From Pseudomonas sp. A-RE-19 (GTDB lineage: Bacteria > Pseudomonadota > Gammaproteobacteria > Pseudomonadales > Pseudomonadaceae), in assembly GCF_019956555.1 (NCBI RefSeq), contig NZ_JAHBDQ010000012.1, positions 62,001 through 126,000 of the forward strand: 64,000 bases of DNA, in the 5' to 3' direction. Made by a program: the position numbers and the translations under genes. The notes beneath the pieces were generated by a model. That model made no database searches. It was given only the letters and a program-made list of their open reading frames with translations, and had not been told where the DNA came from. Positions 55,998-64,000 of this stretch are shown in pieces. Position 1 is the stretch's first letter; every line of letters begins with the position of its first letter.

Positions 55998-57440
55998 TTA
56001 TGCGCCTGTGCCACCCACAGTGATCGCATCGATTTTCAGCGTTGGCTGGCCGACACCCACCGGCACCGACTGCCCATCCTTGCCGCACGTCCCCACACCG
56101 CTGTCCAGCGCCAGATCGTTACCGACCATCGACACCTTACTCATGGCTTCCGGCCCGTTGCCGATCAACGTAGCGCCTTTGACCGGGGCAGTAATCTTGC
56201 CGTCTTCGATCAGGTACGCCTCGCTGGTGGAGAACACGAACTTGCCGCTGGTGATGTCCACCTGACCGCCACCGAGGTTGGCGCAGTAGATGCCTTTTTT
56301 CACCGAAGCGATGATTTCCGCCGGGTCGCTTTCGCCACCGAGCATGTAAGTGTTGGTCATGCGCGGCATCGGCAGGTGCGCGTAGGATTCGCGACGACCG
56401 TTACCGGTGCGGGCCACGCCCATCAGGCGCGCGTTGAGCTTGTCCTGCATATAACCTTTGAGCACGCCGTTTTCGATCAGCGTGGTGCACTCGGTCGGCG
56501 TGCCTTCGTCGTCGACGCTCAGCGAACCACGGCGCCCGGCGAGGGTGCCGTCATCGACGATGGTGCAGAGCTTCGATGCAACCATCTCGCCCATGCGCCC
56601 GCTGTAGGCCGAACTGCCCTTGCGGTTGAAATCGCCTTCCAGGCCATGACCGACGGCTTCGTGCAGCAACACGCCGGACCAACCCGAACCCAACACCACC
56701 GGCAACGTACCGGCCGGGGCCGGGATGGCTTCCAGATTCACCAGCGCCTGACGCAACGCTTCGCGGGCATAGCCCATGGCGCGGTCGTCGCTGAGGAAAT
56801 AGCGGTAATCGGTACGACCGCCACCGCCATGACCGCCGCGCTCACGACGGCCATTCTGCTCGACAATCACGCTGACGTTGAAACGCACCAGCGGTCGCAC
56901 ATCCGCCGCCAGTCCACCGTCGGTGGAGGCGATCAGAATCCGTTCCCAGACCCCGGCCATGCTCACGGTGACTTGCTGGATACGCGGGTCGAGAGCACGG
57001 GTCGCCACGTCGATACGCTTGAGCAGCTCGACTTTCTCGGCACGGGTCATCACTTCCAGCGGATTATCCGGCCCATACAATTGGGCAACATCCTGGGTGG
57101 TGAACGCCTGCACAGTGCCGTTCTGTCCGGCCCGGGAGATCGAACGGGCCGCACGGGCGGCCGCGCCCAAGGCTTCGAGGGTGATCGCATTGCTGTAGGC
57201 GAAACCGGTTTTTTCACCCGATTGCGCACGCACGCCGACACCCTGGTCGAGGTTGAAGCTGCCTTCCTTGACGATCCCGTCTTCCAGCGCCCAGGACTCG
57301 GAAATCTGCCCCTGGAAATACAGGTCGGCGGCATCGATGCCCGGGCCGGCCAGATCGCCGAGCACACCTTGCAGGCTCTCGATCGTTACGCCGCCGGGTG
57401 CCAGGAGGTGTTCACTGACGGAGGACAACAACTCGCTCAT
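55998..57440 (-). CDS. tldD: Metalloprotease TldD
   Basis: A 480-residue peptidase. The zinc site is the HExxxH of [13 protein letters not shown] (about residue 250), with a further cysteine or histidine ligand near the C-terminus. Other family parts are [48 protein letters not shown] and [30 protein letters not shown]. It pairs with PmbA. It begins 12 bases after the nitrilase gene on the same strand, so the two are likely co-transcribed. Confidence 0.97.
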   Translation of the reverse strand: MSELLSSVSEHLLAPGGVTIESLQGVLGDLAGPGIDAADLYFQGQISESWALEDGIVKEGSFNLDQGVGVRAQSGEKTGFAYSNAITLEALGAAARAARSISRAGQNGTVQAFTTQDVAQLYGPDNPLEVMTRAEKVELLKRIDVATRALDPRIQQVTVSMAGVWERILIASTDGGLAADVRPLVRFNVSVIVEQNGRRERGGHGGGGRTDYRYFLSDDRAMGYAREALRQALVNLEAIPAPAGTLPVVLGSGWSGVLLHEAVGHGLEGDFNRKGSSAYSGRMGEMVASKLCTIVDDGTLAGRRGSLSVDDEGTPTECTTLIENGVLKGYMQDKLNARLMGVARTGNGRRESYAHLPMPRMTNTYMLGGESDPAEIIASVKKGIYCANLGGGQVDITSGKFVFSTSEAYLIEDGKITAPVKGATLIGNGPEAMSKVSMVGNDLALDSGVGTCGKDGQSVPVGVGQPTLKIDAITVGGTGA

Positions 57441-57452
57441 ATGCTTTACGCC

Positions 57453-58307
57453 TTAAATTCGTCGTTCTGATGCAGGTCGCTGGGCGCCCTGCGAGAAAAA
57501 TCGCCGGTGAGTGGACACCGGCATCCGCGCCCTGATGGACGCCTGTTCGCTGCTGTCGCGTTCGGCCAGCAGCACGGCTTCGCCTTGATCCTGTTGCGCC
57601 AGCACACGCCCCCATGGGTCGACAATCGCGGCATGACCAAAGGTTTCTCGTGGCCCCGGATGCGTCCCGCCCTGGGCGGCCGCGAGTACGTAACACTGAG
57701 TTTCGATGGCCCGCGCGCGAATCAGCACGTCCCAATGGGCCGCGCCGGTCACCGCGGTAAAGGCCGACGGTGCGGTAATCAATTCCGCGCCGGCTGCACG
57801 CAATTCGCTATAGAGCTCCGGAAATCGTAAATCGTAACAAACCGTCAGGCCGACTCGACCGACGGGCGTGTCGGCAACCACCACGCCACTGCCATAAGCA
57901 TAGTCATCGGATTCGCGATAACGCCCGCGATTGTCCGCCACATCCACGTCGAACAGGTGCAGCTTGTCATACCGTGCAACGGTTTCGCCCAAGTCATTCA
58001 CCAGCAACGAGCACGCATGCACCTTGGCCGTCGGTTGATCCACCGGCGGCAACGGCAATGTGCCGGCCACTATCCATAACTTGAGGTCGCGGGCGGTCTG
58101 TTTCAACCACGGCAGGATCGGGCCTTCGCCCAAGGCCTCGGCGCGGCCGATGTCGGCAATGTCGCGACGGCCCATGGCGGCGAAGTTTTCCGGCAGCACG
58201 GCAAGTCGCGCGCCGCCGGTCGCCGCCTGTTCGAGCAGACGACGGGCCTGGGCCAGATTGGCCAGCACGTCGCTCTGGCTGACCATTTGAATTACCGCTA
58301 CGGACAT
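57453..58307 (-). CDS. Carbon-nitrogen hydrolase (nitrilase family)
   Basis: A 284-residue nitrilase-superfamily amidase. The catalytic triad is visible: Glu40 in AVLPENFAAMG, Lys115 in ARYDKLHLFD and Cys157 in LTVCYDLRFPEL. RARAIETQCYVLAAAQGG also fits. The sequence resembles the Nit1/YbeM branch, which repairs deaminated glutathione, so that role is possible. It follows yhdP on the same strand and precedes tldD, an arrangement conserved in gamma-proteobacteria. An alternative is a general omega-amidase. Confidence 0.92.
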   Translation of the reverse strand: MSVAVIQMVSQSDVLANLAQARRLLEQAATGGARLAVLPENFAAMGRRDIADIGRAEALGEGPILPWLKQTARDLKLWIVAGTLPLPPVDQPTAKVHACSLLVNDLGETVARYDKLHLFDVDVADNRGRYRESDDYAYGSGVVVADTPVGRVGLTVCYDLRFPELYSELRAAGAELITAPSAFTAVTGAAHWDVLIRARAIETQCYVLAAAQGGTHPGPRETFGHAAIVDPWGRVLAQQDQGEAVLLAERDSSEQASIRARMPVSTHRRFFSQGAQRPASERRI

Positions 58308-58337
58308 GGCCTGTTCCCTATGTGAAATCTACGCATA

Positions 58338-58428
58338 CCTGCAGGAGCTGCGGAGTGAAACGAGGCTGCGATCTTTTGACCTTGATCTTTAAAGTCAAAA
58401 GATCGCAGCCTGCGGCAGCTCCTGCAGG
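58338..58428. repeat. REP pair of the GATCGCAGCCTGCGGCAGCTCCTGCAGG family
   Basis: CCTGCAGGAGCTGCGG and GCGGCAGCTCCTGCAGG are the outer arms; GAGGCTGCGATCTTTTGAC and GTCAAAAGATCGCAGCC are the inner arms. An extra GAGTGAAACG on the left arm interrupts the symmetry. Confidence 0.9.
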
Positions 58429-58492
58429 GGTAAGCGGCGTCGCATGGAAACATGCTACTCCATAGCCCCCAAGAGTGCTTTTTCAAAAAAAT

Positions 58493-61400
58493 TCAAAAAG
58501 GCTTGTCATAGGTGATTTTGGGATCTTTCCATGGGCCTTTGACGGTGTACTTGACGCTGGCGAAGCGTGCCACGCGGTCACCGATCAGCTTGTCGATCAG
58601 AAACAGCGCCCCGCCGACAGCCGGTGCACCGACGATCAGCGCGGCAATTGGCAGGTTGTTGGTCACCGGTAAGGTCACCAGCAACTTGGCATCAACCTGA
58701 TCGGCGACCATGTCCATGGTGCCATTGAGCTCCAGGTTGCTCGACGGACCGGTCAGCACGATCGGTTCGCGGGTCACATACACACCGTTGGTCGCGACCA
58801 GCAGGCCTTTGACCCGGTCATAACTCAAGCCTTTGCCAAACAGGTCGGAAAAGTCCAGGCGCAAGCGGCGGCCGATGGAGTTGAAATTGAGCAGACCAAA
58901 CACGCGCAATGCCTGAGCGCTGCCCTCAACGTCAACGAACTGACCTTTATTCAATGAAGCATCGAGGCTGCCCGAGAAGCGTTTGGTCGCCAGCCATGCC
59001 GGCGACCCCGGCCAGCGACCGTCGACATCCATATGGAATTCTTCGCTGGTGACGCTTGGCGCAAATCCCCAGCCCTTGAGCACGTCGGAGAGGTTCTTGC
59101 CACTGATCCGGCCCTTGTACCAACTGGTGGAATTACCCGGCGTGCCTTCCCAACCACCGCTGCCTTGCAAGAGGATGCCCTTGAGGCCCAGGTCCAGGGT
59201 ATTGAGCGCAATGCCCTTGCCGGTCGGACGGACTTTCAAGCGCCAGGCGCCCACCAGATCCTGGCCCTGGAACAGCTGATTGATGGTGATATCCAGCGCC
59301 GGGATCTTCGTCGGGTCCACGGTAGCCAGTGGATCCGGGGAATTCTCGTCGGCCAGCACCGTCGGGTCCGGCGCCGGCAAACGCACGTATTGCAAATTGA
59401 CCGCAATCGGTGCGGCTTTCGTATCGGGGATACCGACGCTGCCCTTGGCCTGCTGACTGTCGAGTTGCAGGGCCCACGCGGCTGGCTTGCGTGTCAACTG
59501 CACCGACGCCTGATCGAGGGTATTGCCCAAACCACTGAGTTTGCCAATCTTCAAATCCGCGCCACTGAGCAATTGCTTGGCGCTGCCGCCCGGATCCTGG
59601 CCGGCATACTTGCTCACCAGATCCTGCCAGGGGGCGATATCGAGTTCGGAAAGCTCACCGCGCACTCGCAGGCCTTTGGCACCTGGCAACATGGCATTGC
59701 CGCCGCCGAGCAACAACTCACCGCGACCGTCGGCGAAATTGCCGGTCGGTGCCGCGAACGTGAAATTCGCCAGTTCACCGTAATTGACCCAGTAACGTCG
59801 CTCAGGTCCTTGCAGGGTCATGCGGAACACCGTGTCGCGCCCGACATCGGCCGCCATGCCGAACGGCGCCGGCAAATCCACCGCCACGCCTTTGAGGTTG
59901 GAACTGACCATCAATTGGCTGTCGGCACCATTAAGGTTCAGCTGCAACTGATAAGGGACTACACCGGAAACCGGCAACGGCTGAGTGACGTTCAGCCATT
60001 CGGTGAGTTTCTTGACCTCGACCTCACCCGATGCGGCCACCCGAGTGTTGAGCTTGCCCGGGCTGCCTTCGGCGAAGATCTGCGCGCTCACTGGCTTGTC
60101 GAACGCGCGCGCCGTGATTTTTTGCCCGCTCAGCCCCTTGGTGATGTCGAAACGGAAATCACCCTTGAGTTGCGTCAGCTCCAGGGTGGGCTCGCTGAGC
60201 TTCAAACGGGCCTTGTCGGTCTTGAAATCGACGAGGATTTTCGGCTTCTCGCCTTTGACCAGCGGGATATCGAGTTTGACCTTGCCTTGCAGATCCCCCT
60301 CGCCTTCCCAACCGGCGAAGGTGTCCGCGGTGCCGATCGGCGCTTCCTGCAATATCTTCAGGCCATCGCCCAACCCGCCAGCGAACCCGCCGTCGAGGAA
60401 CAGATGCGTGCTCTGCCCGGCAGGCACATGGGGAATATTGACGTAGACATCGCTGACCTGGGTGTCGAGCAATTGGCCCTTGCTGGCCAGAATCCGCACG
60501 CCGCTGTCTTCGATAAACACATCGCCGCTGACCTTGCTGACGTGCGGCCAGCCCGGCTGAAACGCCAGTTCGGCATCGTGAACCTTGAAAAACAGGCTGA
60601 TGCTGCGAGCCGTTTCGGCCGCGCCATGGTTCAGCGAACCCTGGTACTGGAAGAAGCCTTCGTCCACCGCGCCTTTGAGAATCGCCGTGCGCAGCCATTC
60701 GTCCAGCGCCGGGCTCAACATTTGCGGCAGGTATTTGGCAGTGTAGCGACCGTCGCCGTCGACCAGGCCGACCCGCAGGTCCATGTAATCTTCCTGGGTG
60801 TGATCAAAATGCAGGCGAATCAGGAAGTCGCCGGCAATCTTGCCCTCTTCGCCCAGCACCTTCAGATACGGCGCAATCAGGGTGAAGCCTTCCTTATCGA
60901 GTTTCCAGGTCAACCGGGCGTTGGCCTGAAGGTATTGCCATGGCTTGGCGAAAATCGGGTCCAGGTGCAGGGAAAAATCCTTGCTGTCCATGCGCAACTC
61001 GCCCTGCCCAAGGTCGCCACTGATGCTACCGCTGACATTTCGCGCCGCCGGTGCACCGTGATAAGCGTCGAAGCCGACCCGATCCAGATTGGCGGCGAAG
61101 CTGAATTTACTGTCATCGGTCGCCTCGGGGCGGATGTCGACCAGCACGTTACGCAACACCCCGGTCACCTTGAGGCGCTGGACTGCCGTGGCGACACCTT
61201 CCGGAAGCGGCCCCAAGGCGTTCAGCAACGGGGTGAGCGGCGTGAGATCGAGGCGGTCGGCTTGCAAATGCAAGAGCTCTTGCGACTCATCAGTCGCCAC
61301 GCGTTGTTGGAATTGCAGTTTCGATTCCCAGCGGGTATCGCCCAGGTTCATGGCCAGAGAGTCCAGGGTCACCATGACACCGGTGGAACTGCGCTGGAAA

Positions 61401-62296
61401 TACCCGTTAAGCGCCAGATTGTTGATCTGGATCGGCGCCCGCTCGGCGTAGCCACCCTTGAGTTGCGGTGCGTTCAAACGGATCGCGGCGCGTTGCAGGG
61501 CGCCCTCGCTCCAGTTCACCCAGAATTCGCCACCGGCCTTGATCTCGGAGAAATTCCATTGCTGAGTCAGGCGCTCGGGCAACCATTTCGACCAATCGCT
61601 TTGCGGCAGGCTCAAGTAGGCGTCCACCTCGCCGTCCTCCCACTGGGCTGCGCGCAAACGGGTACGCACACTCATCGCCACCGGCTGACCATCGGGCAGG
61701 GTCAGACGGGCGTCGAGGCGCTGACGCGACACTCCGGTTTTCAGGGTCAAGCCGACGTACGTCAGGGTCAGCGGTTGCTGCTCCAGAGGCTGCAAGGTCA
61801 CCTGGCTGTCGAGTACCGACAACTGCTGAACCCGTTGCATGTGATTGAGCAACTGCTCCGGGTCCAGCGGTTGATCCTGGCGCACCGGTAAACCTTCCAG
61901 CACCCAATGACCGTCGTCGCCTTCCTTGAGGCTGACCTTCAGGCCGCTGAGTTCCAGATGTGCGATGCGCACGTCGCGAGCCAGCAGGCTGGCCCACAAA
62001 TCCGGCACCGCGCGCACCTGGTCCAGGCGCAGGGCATTGGAACCCTCGCCGACCATAACGTCATGGGCCAGCAGAACCGGCGCGAGGCCACTCCATTTAC
62101 CTTCCAGCGCGCCAATACGCAGCGGCATGCCCAAGGCATCGCTGGCTTTGGCTTCGACCTCGGCACGGTACTCGGCCACCAGCGGCGTCAGTTCCCGACC
62201 GAGGCTGACGAACAGCGCCATCAGCACCAAAACCAACGCGCACAGGCCCAGCCCCCAGCGGGTCAGTGCGCCCAAAATGCGTGTCAGACGGTCCAT
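58493..62296 (-). CDS. yhdP: YhdP-family AsmA-like envelope protein
   Basis: A 1267-residue protein with one N-terminal membrane segment (GLGLCALVLVLMALFVSLG) and a very long periplasmic part made of AsmA/DUF3971 beta-rich repeats, ending in the family sequence YTVKGPWKDPKITYDKPF. Its paralogues bridge the inner and outer membranes and move phospholipids outward together with TamB and YdbH. The size is as expected for pseudomonads. The ATG at 62296 (MDRLTRILGALTRW) is taken; ATG 62317 would add seven residues. It lies between rng and the nitrilase gene. Confidence 0.95.
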   Translation of the reverse strand: MDRLTRILGALTRWGLGLCALVLVLMALFVSLGRELTPLVAEYRAEVEAKASDALGMPLRIGALEGKWSGLAPVLLAHDVMVGEGSNALRLDQVRAVPDLWASLLARDVRIAHLELSGLKVSLKEGDDGHWVLEGLPVRQDQPLDPEQLLNHMQRVQQLSVLDSQVTLQPLEQQPLTLTYVGLTLKTGVSRQRLDARLTLPDGQPVAMSVRTRLRAAQWEDGEVDAYLSLPQSDWSKWLPERLTQQWNFSEIKAGGEFWVNWSEGALQRAAIRLNAPQLKGGYAERAPIQINNLALNGYFQRSSTGVMVTLDSLAMNLGDTRWESKLQFQQRVATDESQELLHLQADRLDLTPLTPLLNALGPLPEGVATAVQRLKVTGVLRNVLVDIRPEATDDSKFSFAANLDRVGFDAYHGAPAARNVSGSISGDLGQGELRMDSKDFSLHLDPIFAKPWQYLQANARLTWKLDKEGFTLIAPYLKVLGEEGKIAGDFLIRLHFDHTQEDYMDLRVGLVDGDGRYTAKYLPQMLSPALDEWLRTAILKGAVDEGFFQYQGSLNHGAAETARSISLFFKVHDAELAFQPGWPHVSKVSGDVFIEDSGVRILASKGQLLDTQVSDVYVNIPHVPAGQSTHLFLDGGFAGGLGDGLKILQEAPIGTADTFAGWEGEGDLQGKVKLDIPLVKGEKPKILVDFKTDKARLKLSEPTLELTQLKGDFRFDITKGLSGQKITARAFDKPVSAQIFAEGSPGKLNTRVAASGEVEVKKLTEWLNVTQPLPVSGVVPYQLQLNLNGADSQLMVSSNLKGVAVDLPAPFGMAADVGRDTVFRMTLQGPERRYWVNYGELANFTFAAPTGNFADGRGELLLGGGNAMLPGAKGLRVRGELSELDIAPWQDLVSKYAGQDPGGSAKQLLSGADLKIGKLSGLGNTLDQASVQLTRKPAAWALQLDSQQAKGSVGIPDTKAAPIAVNLQYVRLPAPDPTVLADENSPDPLATVDPTKIPALDITINQLFQGQDLVGAWRLKVRPTGKGIALNTLDLGLKGILLQGSGGWEGTPGNSTSWYKGRISGKNLSDVLKGWGFAPSVTSEEFHMDVDGRWPGSPAWLATKRFSGSLDASLNKGQFVDVEGSAQALRVFGLLNFNSIGRRLRLDFSDLFGKGLSYDRVKGLLVATNGVYVTREPIVLTGPSSNLELNGTMDMVADQVDAKLLVTLPVTNNLPIAALIVGAPAVGGALFLIDKLIGDRVARFASVKYTVKGPWKDPKITYDKPF

Positions 62297-62366
62297 GTCA
62301 GTTGGCTCCCATGGCAAAAATACTGCAAAAAGCTGAGGCCAGCCGTTCTAGTGGATTTGAAACGAT

Positions 62367-63824
62367 TCAGAGCAGCACCACGTCGTATTGTTCCTGGGAA
62401 TACATGGTTTCCACCTGAAACCGAATGGTGCGCCCGATAAAGCCCTCGAGCTCGGCGACGTTGCCCGACTCTTCATCGAGCAAGCGGTCGACCACTTTCT
62501 GATTCGCCAGCACCCGATAGCCTTCGGCCTGATAAGCCCGGGCCTCACGCAGGATTTCGCGGAAGATCTCGTAGCACACGGTTTCCGGGGTCTTGAGCTT
62601 GCCGCGACCCTGGCAACTGCTGCACGGTTCGCACAGCACCTGCTCAAGACTTTCGCGGGTGCGCTTGCGGGTCATCTGCACCAGGCCCAACTCGGTGATG
62701 CCGATAATGTTGGTCTTGGCGTGATCGCGTTCCAGTTGCTTCTCGAGGGTACGCAACACCTGACGCTGATGCTCTTCGTCTTCCATGTCGATGAAGTCGA
62801 TGATGATGATCCCGCCCAGGTTGCGCAGACGCAGCTGGCGGGCAATGGCGGTGGCGGCTTCGAGGTTGGTCTTGAAGATGGTTTCTTCGAGGTTGCGATG
62901 ACCGACGAAGGCCCCGGTGTTGACGTCGATGGTGCTCATGGCTTCCGCCGGATCGACCACCAGATAACCACCGGACTTGAGTGGCACCTTGCGTTCCAGG
63001 GCTTTCTGAATTTCATCTTCGACACCATACAGGTCGAAAATCGGTCGTTCGCCAGGGTAATGCTCCAGGCGGTCGGCGATTTCCGGCATCAGTTCGGCGA
63101 CGAATTGCGTGGTTTTCTGGAAGGTTTCCCGGGAGTCGATGCGGATCTTCTCGATCTTCGGGCTCACCAGGTCGCGCAAGGTACGCAGCGCCAGGCCGAG
63201 GTCTTCGTAGATCACGCTCGGGGCATTGATGGTTTTGATCTGGGCACTGATCTGGTCCCAGAGCCTGCGCAGGTAGCGGATGTCCATGAGGATTTCATCG
63301 GCCCCGGCCCCTTCGGCTGCGGTACGCAAAATAAAACCGCCGGCTTCCTTGATGCCTTCTTTGGCCACGCAGTCGGTGACCACCTGCTTGAGGCGTTCAC
63401 GCTCGGCTTCGTCTTCGATCTTCAAAGAAATGCCGACGTGGGCAGTGCGCGGCATGTACACCAGATAGCGCGACGGAATCGACAATTGCGTCGTCAGGCG
63501 TGCGCCTTTGGAGCCGATCGGGTCCTTGGTGACTTGCACCACCAGGCTCTGACCTTCGTGGACCAGCGCGCTGATGCTCTCCACCGCCGGGCCTTCGCGC
63601 AGGGAAATTTCCGAGGCATGAATAAAGGCGGCGCGGTCCAGACCGATATCGACGAAGGCCGCCTGCATGCCCGGCAATACCCTCACGACCTTGCCTTTAT
63701 AGATGTTACCGACGATCCCGCGCTTTTGCGTACGCTCTACATGGACCTCTTGCAGGACACCGTTTTCAACCACCGCCACGCGCGATTCCATCGGCGTGAT
63801 GTTGATCAGGATCTCTTCACTCAT
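62367..63824 (-). CDS. rng: Ribonuclease G
   Basis: A 485-residue RNase E/G-family endonuclease that trims 5' ends of 16S rRNA and decays mRNAs. The S1 domain (VEVERTQKRG-like VHVERTQKRGIVGNIYKGKVVRVLPGMQAAFVDIGLDRAAF) is followed by the RNase H-like part and the DNase I-like active site IIIIDFIDMEDEEHQRQV. The zinc-link CEPCSSCQGRGKL joins to the small domain. The ATG at 63824 (MSEEILINITP) is preferred over the one at 63851. It lies just downstream of maf, as in E. coli. Confidence 0.97.
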   Translation of the reverse strand: MSEEILINITPMESRVAVVENGVLQEVHVERTQKRGIVGNIYKGKVVRVLPGMQAAFVDIGLDRAAFIHASEISLREGPAVESISALVHEGQSLVVQVTKDPIGSKGARLTTQLSIPSRYLVYMPRTAHVGISLKIEDEAERERLKQVVTDCVAKEGIKEAGGFILRTAAEGAGADEILMDIRYLRRLWDQISAQIKTINAPSVIYEDLGLALRTLRDLVSPKIEKIRIDSRETFQKTTQFVAELMPEIADRLEHYPGERPIFDLYGVEDEIQKALERKVPLKSGGYLVVDPAEAMSTIDVNTGAFVGHRNLEETIFKTNLEAATAIARQLRLRNLGGIIIIDFIDMEDEEHQRQVLRTLEKQLERDHAKTNIIGITELGLVQMTRKRTRESLEQVLCEPCSSCQGRGKLKTPETVCYEIFREILREARAYQAEGYRVLANQKVVDRLLDEESGNVAELEGFIGRTIRFQVETMYSQEQYDVVLL

Positions 63825-63881
63825 GGCAGGGTCTCGTTCAGGCATGTTCACGATAATGGCCGCATCTTGTCAGTACGGCGC

Positions 63882-64000
63882 TCAGCGCGCGTTAAGGGTT
63901 TGCCAACAGGGTATGCCGAAATGGCCGAGCAGCTCGCAGGTTTCGCACAACGGCAGTCCGACTACCGCCGAGTAACTGCCATTGAGCCCGGCGACGAACA
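63882..64000 (-). CDS. Maf-family nucleotide pyrophosphatase, 3' end only
   Basis: The last 39 codons read [32 protein letters not shown] and end at a TGA at 63882. The motif [14 protein letters not shown] is the conserved C-terminus of Maf proteins, which remove non-canonical or UTP-type nucleotides from the pool and affect septum formation. The remainder lies beyond the window edge. It is 57 bases upstream of rng on the same strand, matching the mreBCD-maf-rng-yhdP order known from other pseudomonads. Confidence 0.88.
   Translation of the reverse strand, partial: FVAGLNGSYSAVVGLPLCETCELLGHFGIPCWQTLNAR

Noticed and set aside
59033..61891. Open frame of 952 codons on the plus strand
   Set aside because: Antisense to yhdP, a clear family member; the translation is rich in Arg, His, Gln and low-complexity runs.

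Overview
The window is chromosomal DNA of a fluorescent-group Pseudomonas. Gene content, order and protein sequences all fit: the hmgA-fahA-maiA cluster with hmgR, folM-folE-folX, the mla operon beside ibaG-murA-hisG-hisD-hisC, kdsD-kdsC-lptC-lptA-lptB-rpoN-hpf-ptsN-rapZ-ptsO, and pmbA/darP/tldD/nitrilase/yhdP/rng/maf. Coding density is high, base composition is G/C-rich, and most gaps at gene ends carry the short palindromic REP/REPIN elements typical of this group. I see no tRNA, rRNA, IS element, prophage or CRISPR.

Layout. 1-2.0 kb: the 5' part of a leucine-dehydrogenase-family gene, a SirB1-family gene, and a tandem array made of copies of that gene's own 3' end plus a REP pair. 2.0-6.2 kb: homogentisate (Phe/Tyr) catabolism, maiA-fahA-hmgA, with divergent hmgR. 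6.2-12.1 kb: a large MalT-like LuxR regulator and a DUF1302/DUF1329 envelope pair. 12.1-12.7 kb: a non-coding gap ending in a strong terminator. 12.7-16.0 kb: an SDR, an alpha/beta hydrolase, a class II aldolase and a flavodoxin. 16.1-21.5 kb: a probable light-response block (short LOV photoreceptor, unknown protein, class II LitR-like MerR regulator) followed by a monooxygenase-domain protein, folM-folE-folX and two small conserved genes. 21.7-32.3 kb: aminotransferase, trxB, cysZ, glycosyltransferase, old-yellow-enzyme reductase, glutathione peroxidase, FKBP isomerase, pta and an acyltransferase. 32.4-38.2 kb: cysD-cysNC, a Nif3-like gene, algW and an A/T-rich orphan gene. 38.4-46.4 kb: his genes, murA, ibaG and mla. 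46.6-53.7 kb: Kdo synthesis, LPS transport, rpoN and the nitrogen PTS. 53.7-64 kb: a ZIP-transporter remnant, pmbA, darP, tldD, nitrilase, yhdP, rng and the 3' end of maf.

How the parts connect. The hmg cluster degrades the homogentisate made from Phe/Tyr. FolX and FolM belong to the tetrahydromonapterin route, which supplies the cofactor of phenylalanine hydroxylase in Pseudomonas, so the two regions are metabolically linked. The 46-53 kb block joins LPS core precursor synthesis (KdsD, KdsC), LPS export (LptC, LptA, LptB) and global control (RpoN, PTS-Ntr, RapZ). Mla keeps outer-membrane lipid asymmetry and AlgW senses envelope stress, so much of the second half is envelope biology.

The most interesting items are the LOV/LitR light module with an altered flavin-phosphate site, the gene-tail/REP tandem array, the leucine-dehydrogenase homologue lacking its catalytic lysine, the A/T-rich orphan gene with a hairpin over its ribosome-binding site, and an unassigned transcript candidate at 12.4-12.6 kb.
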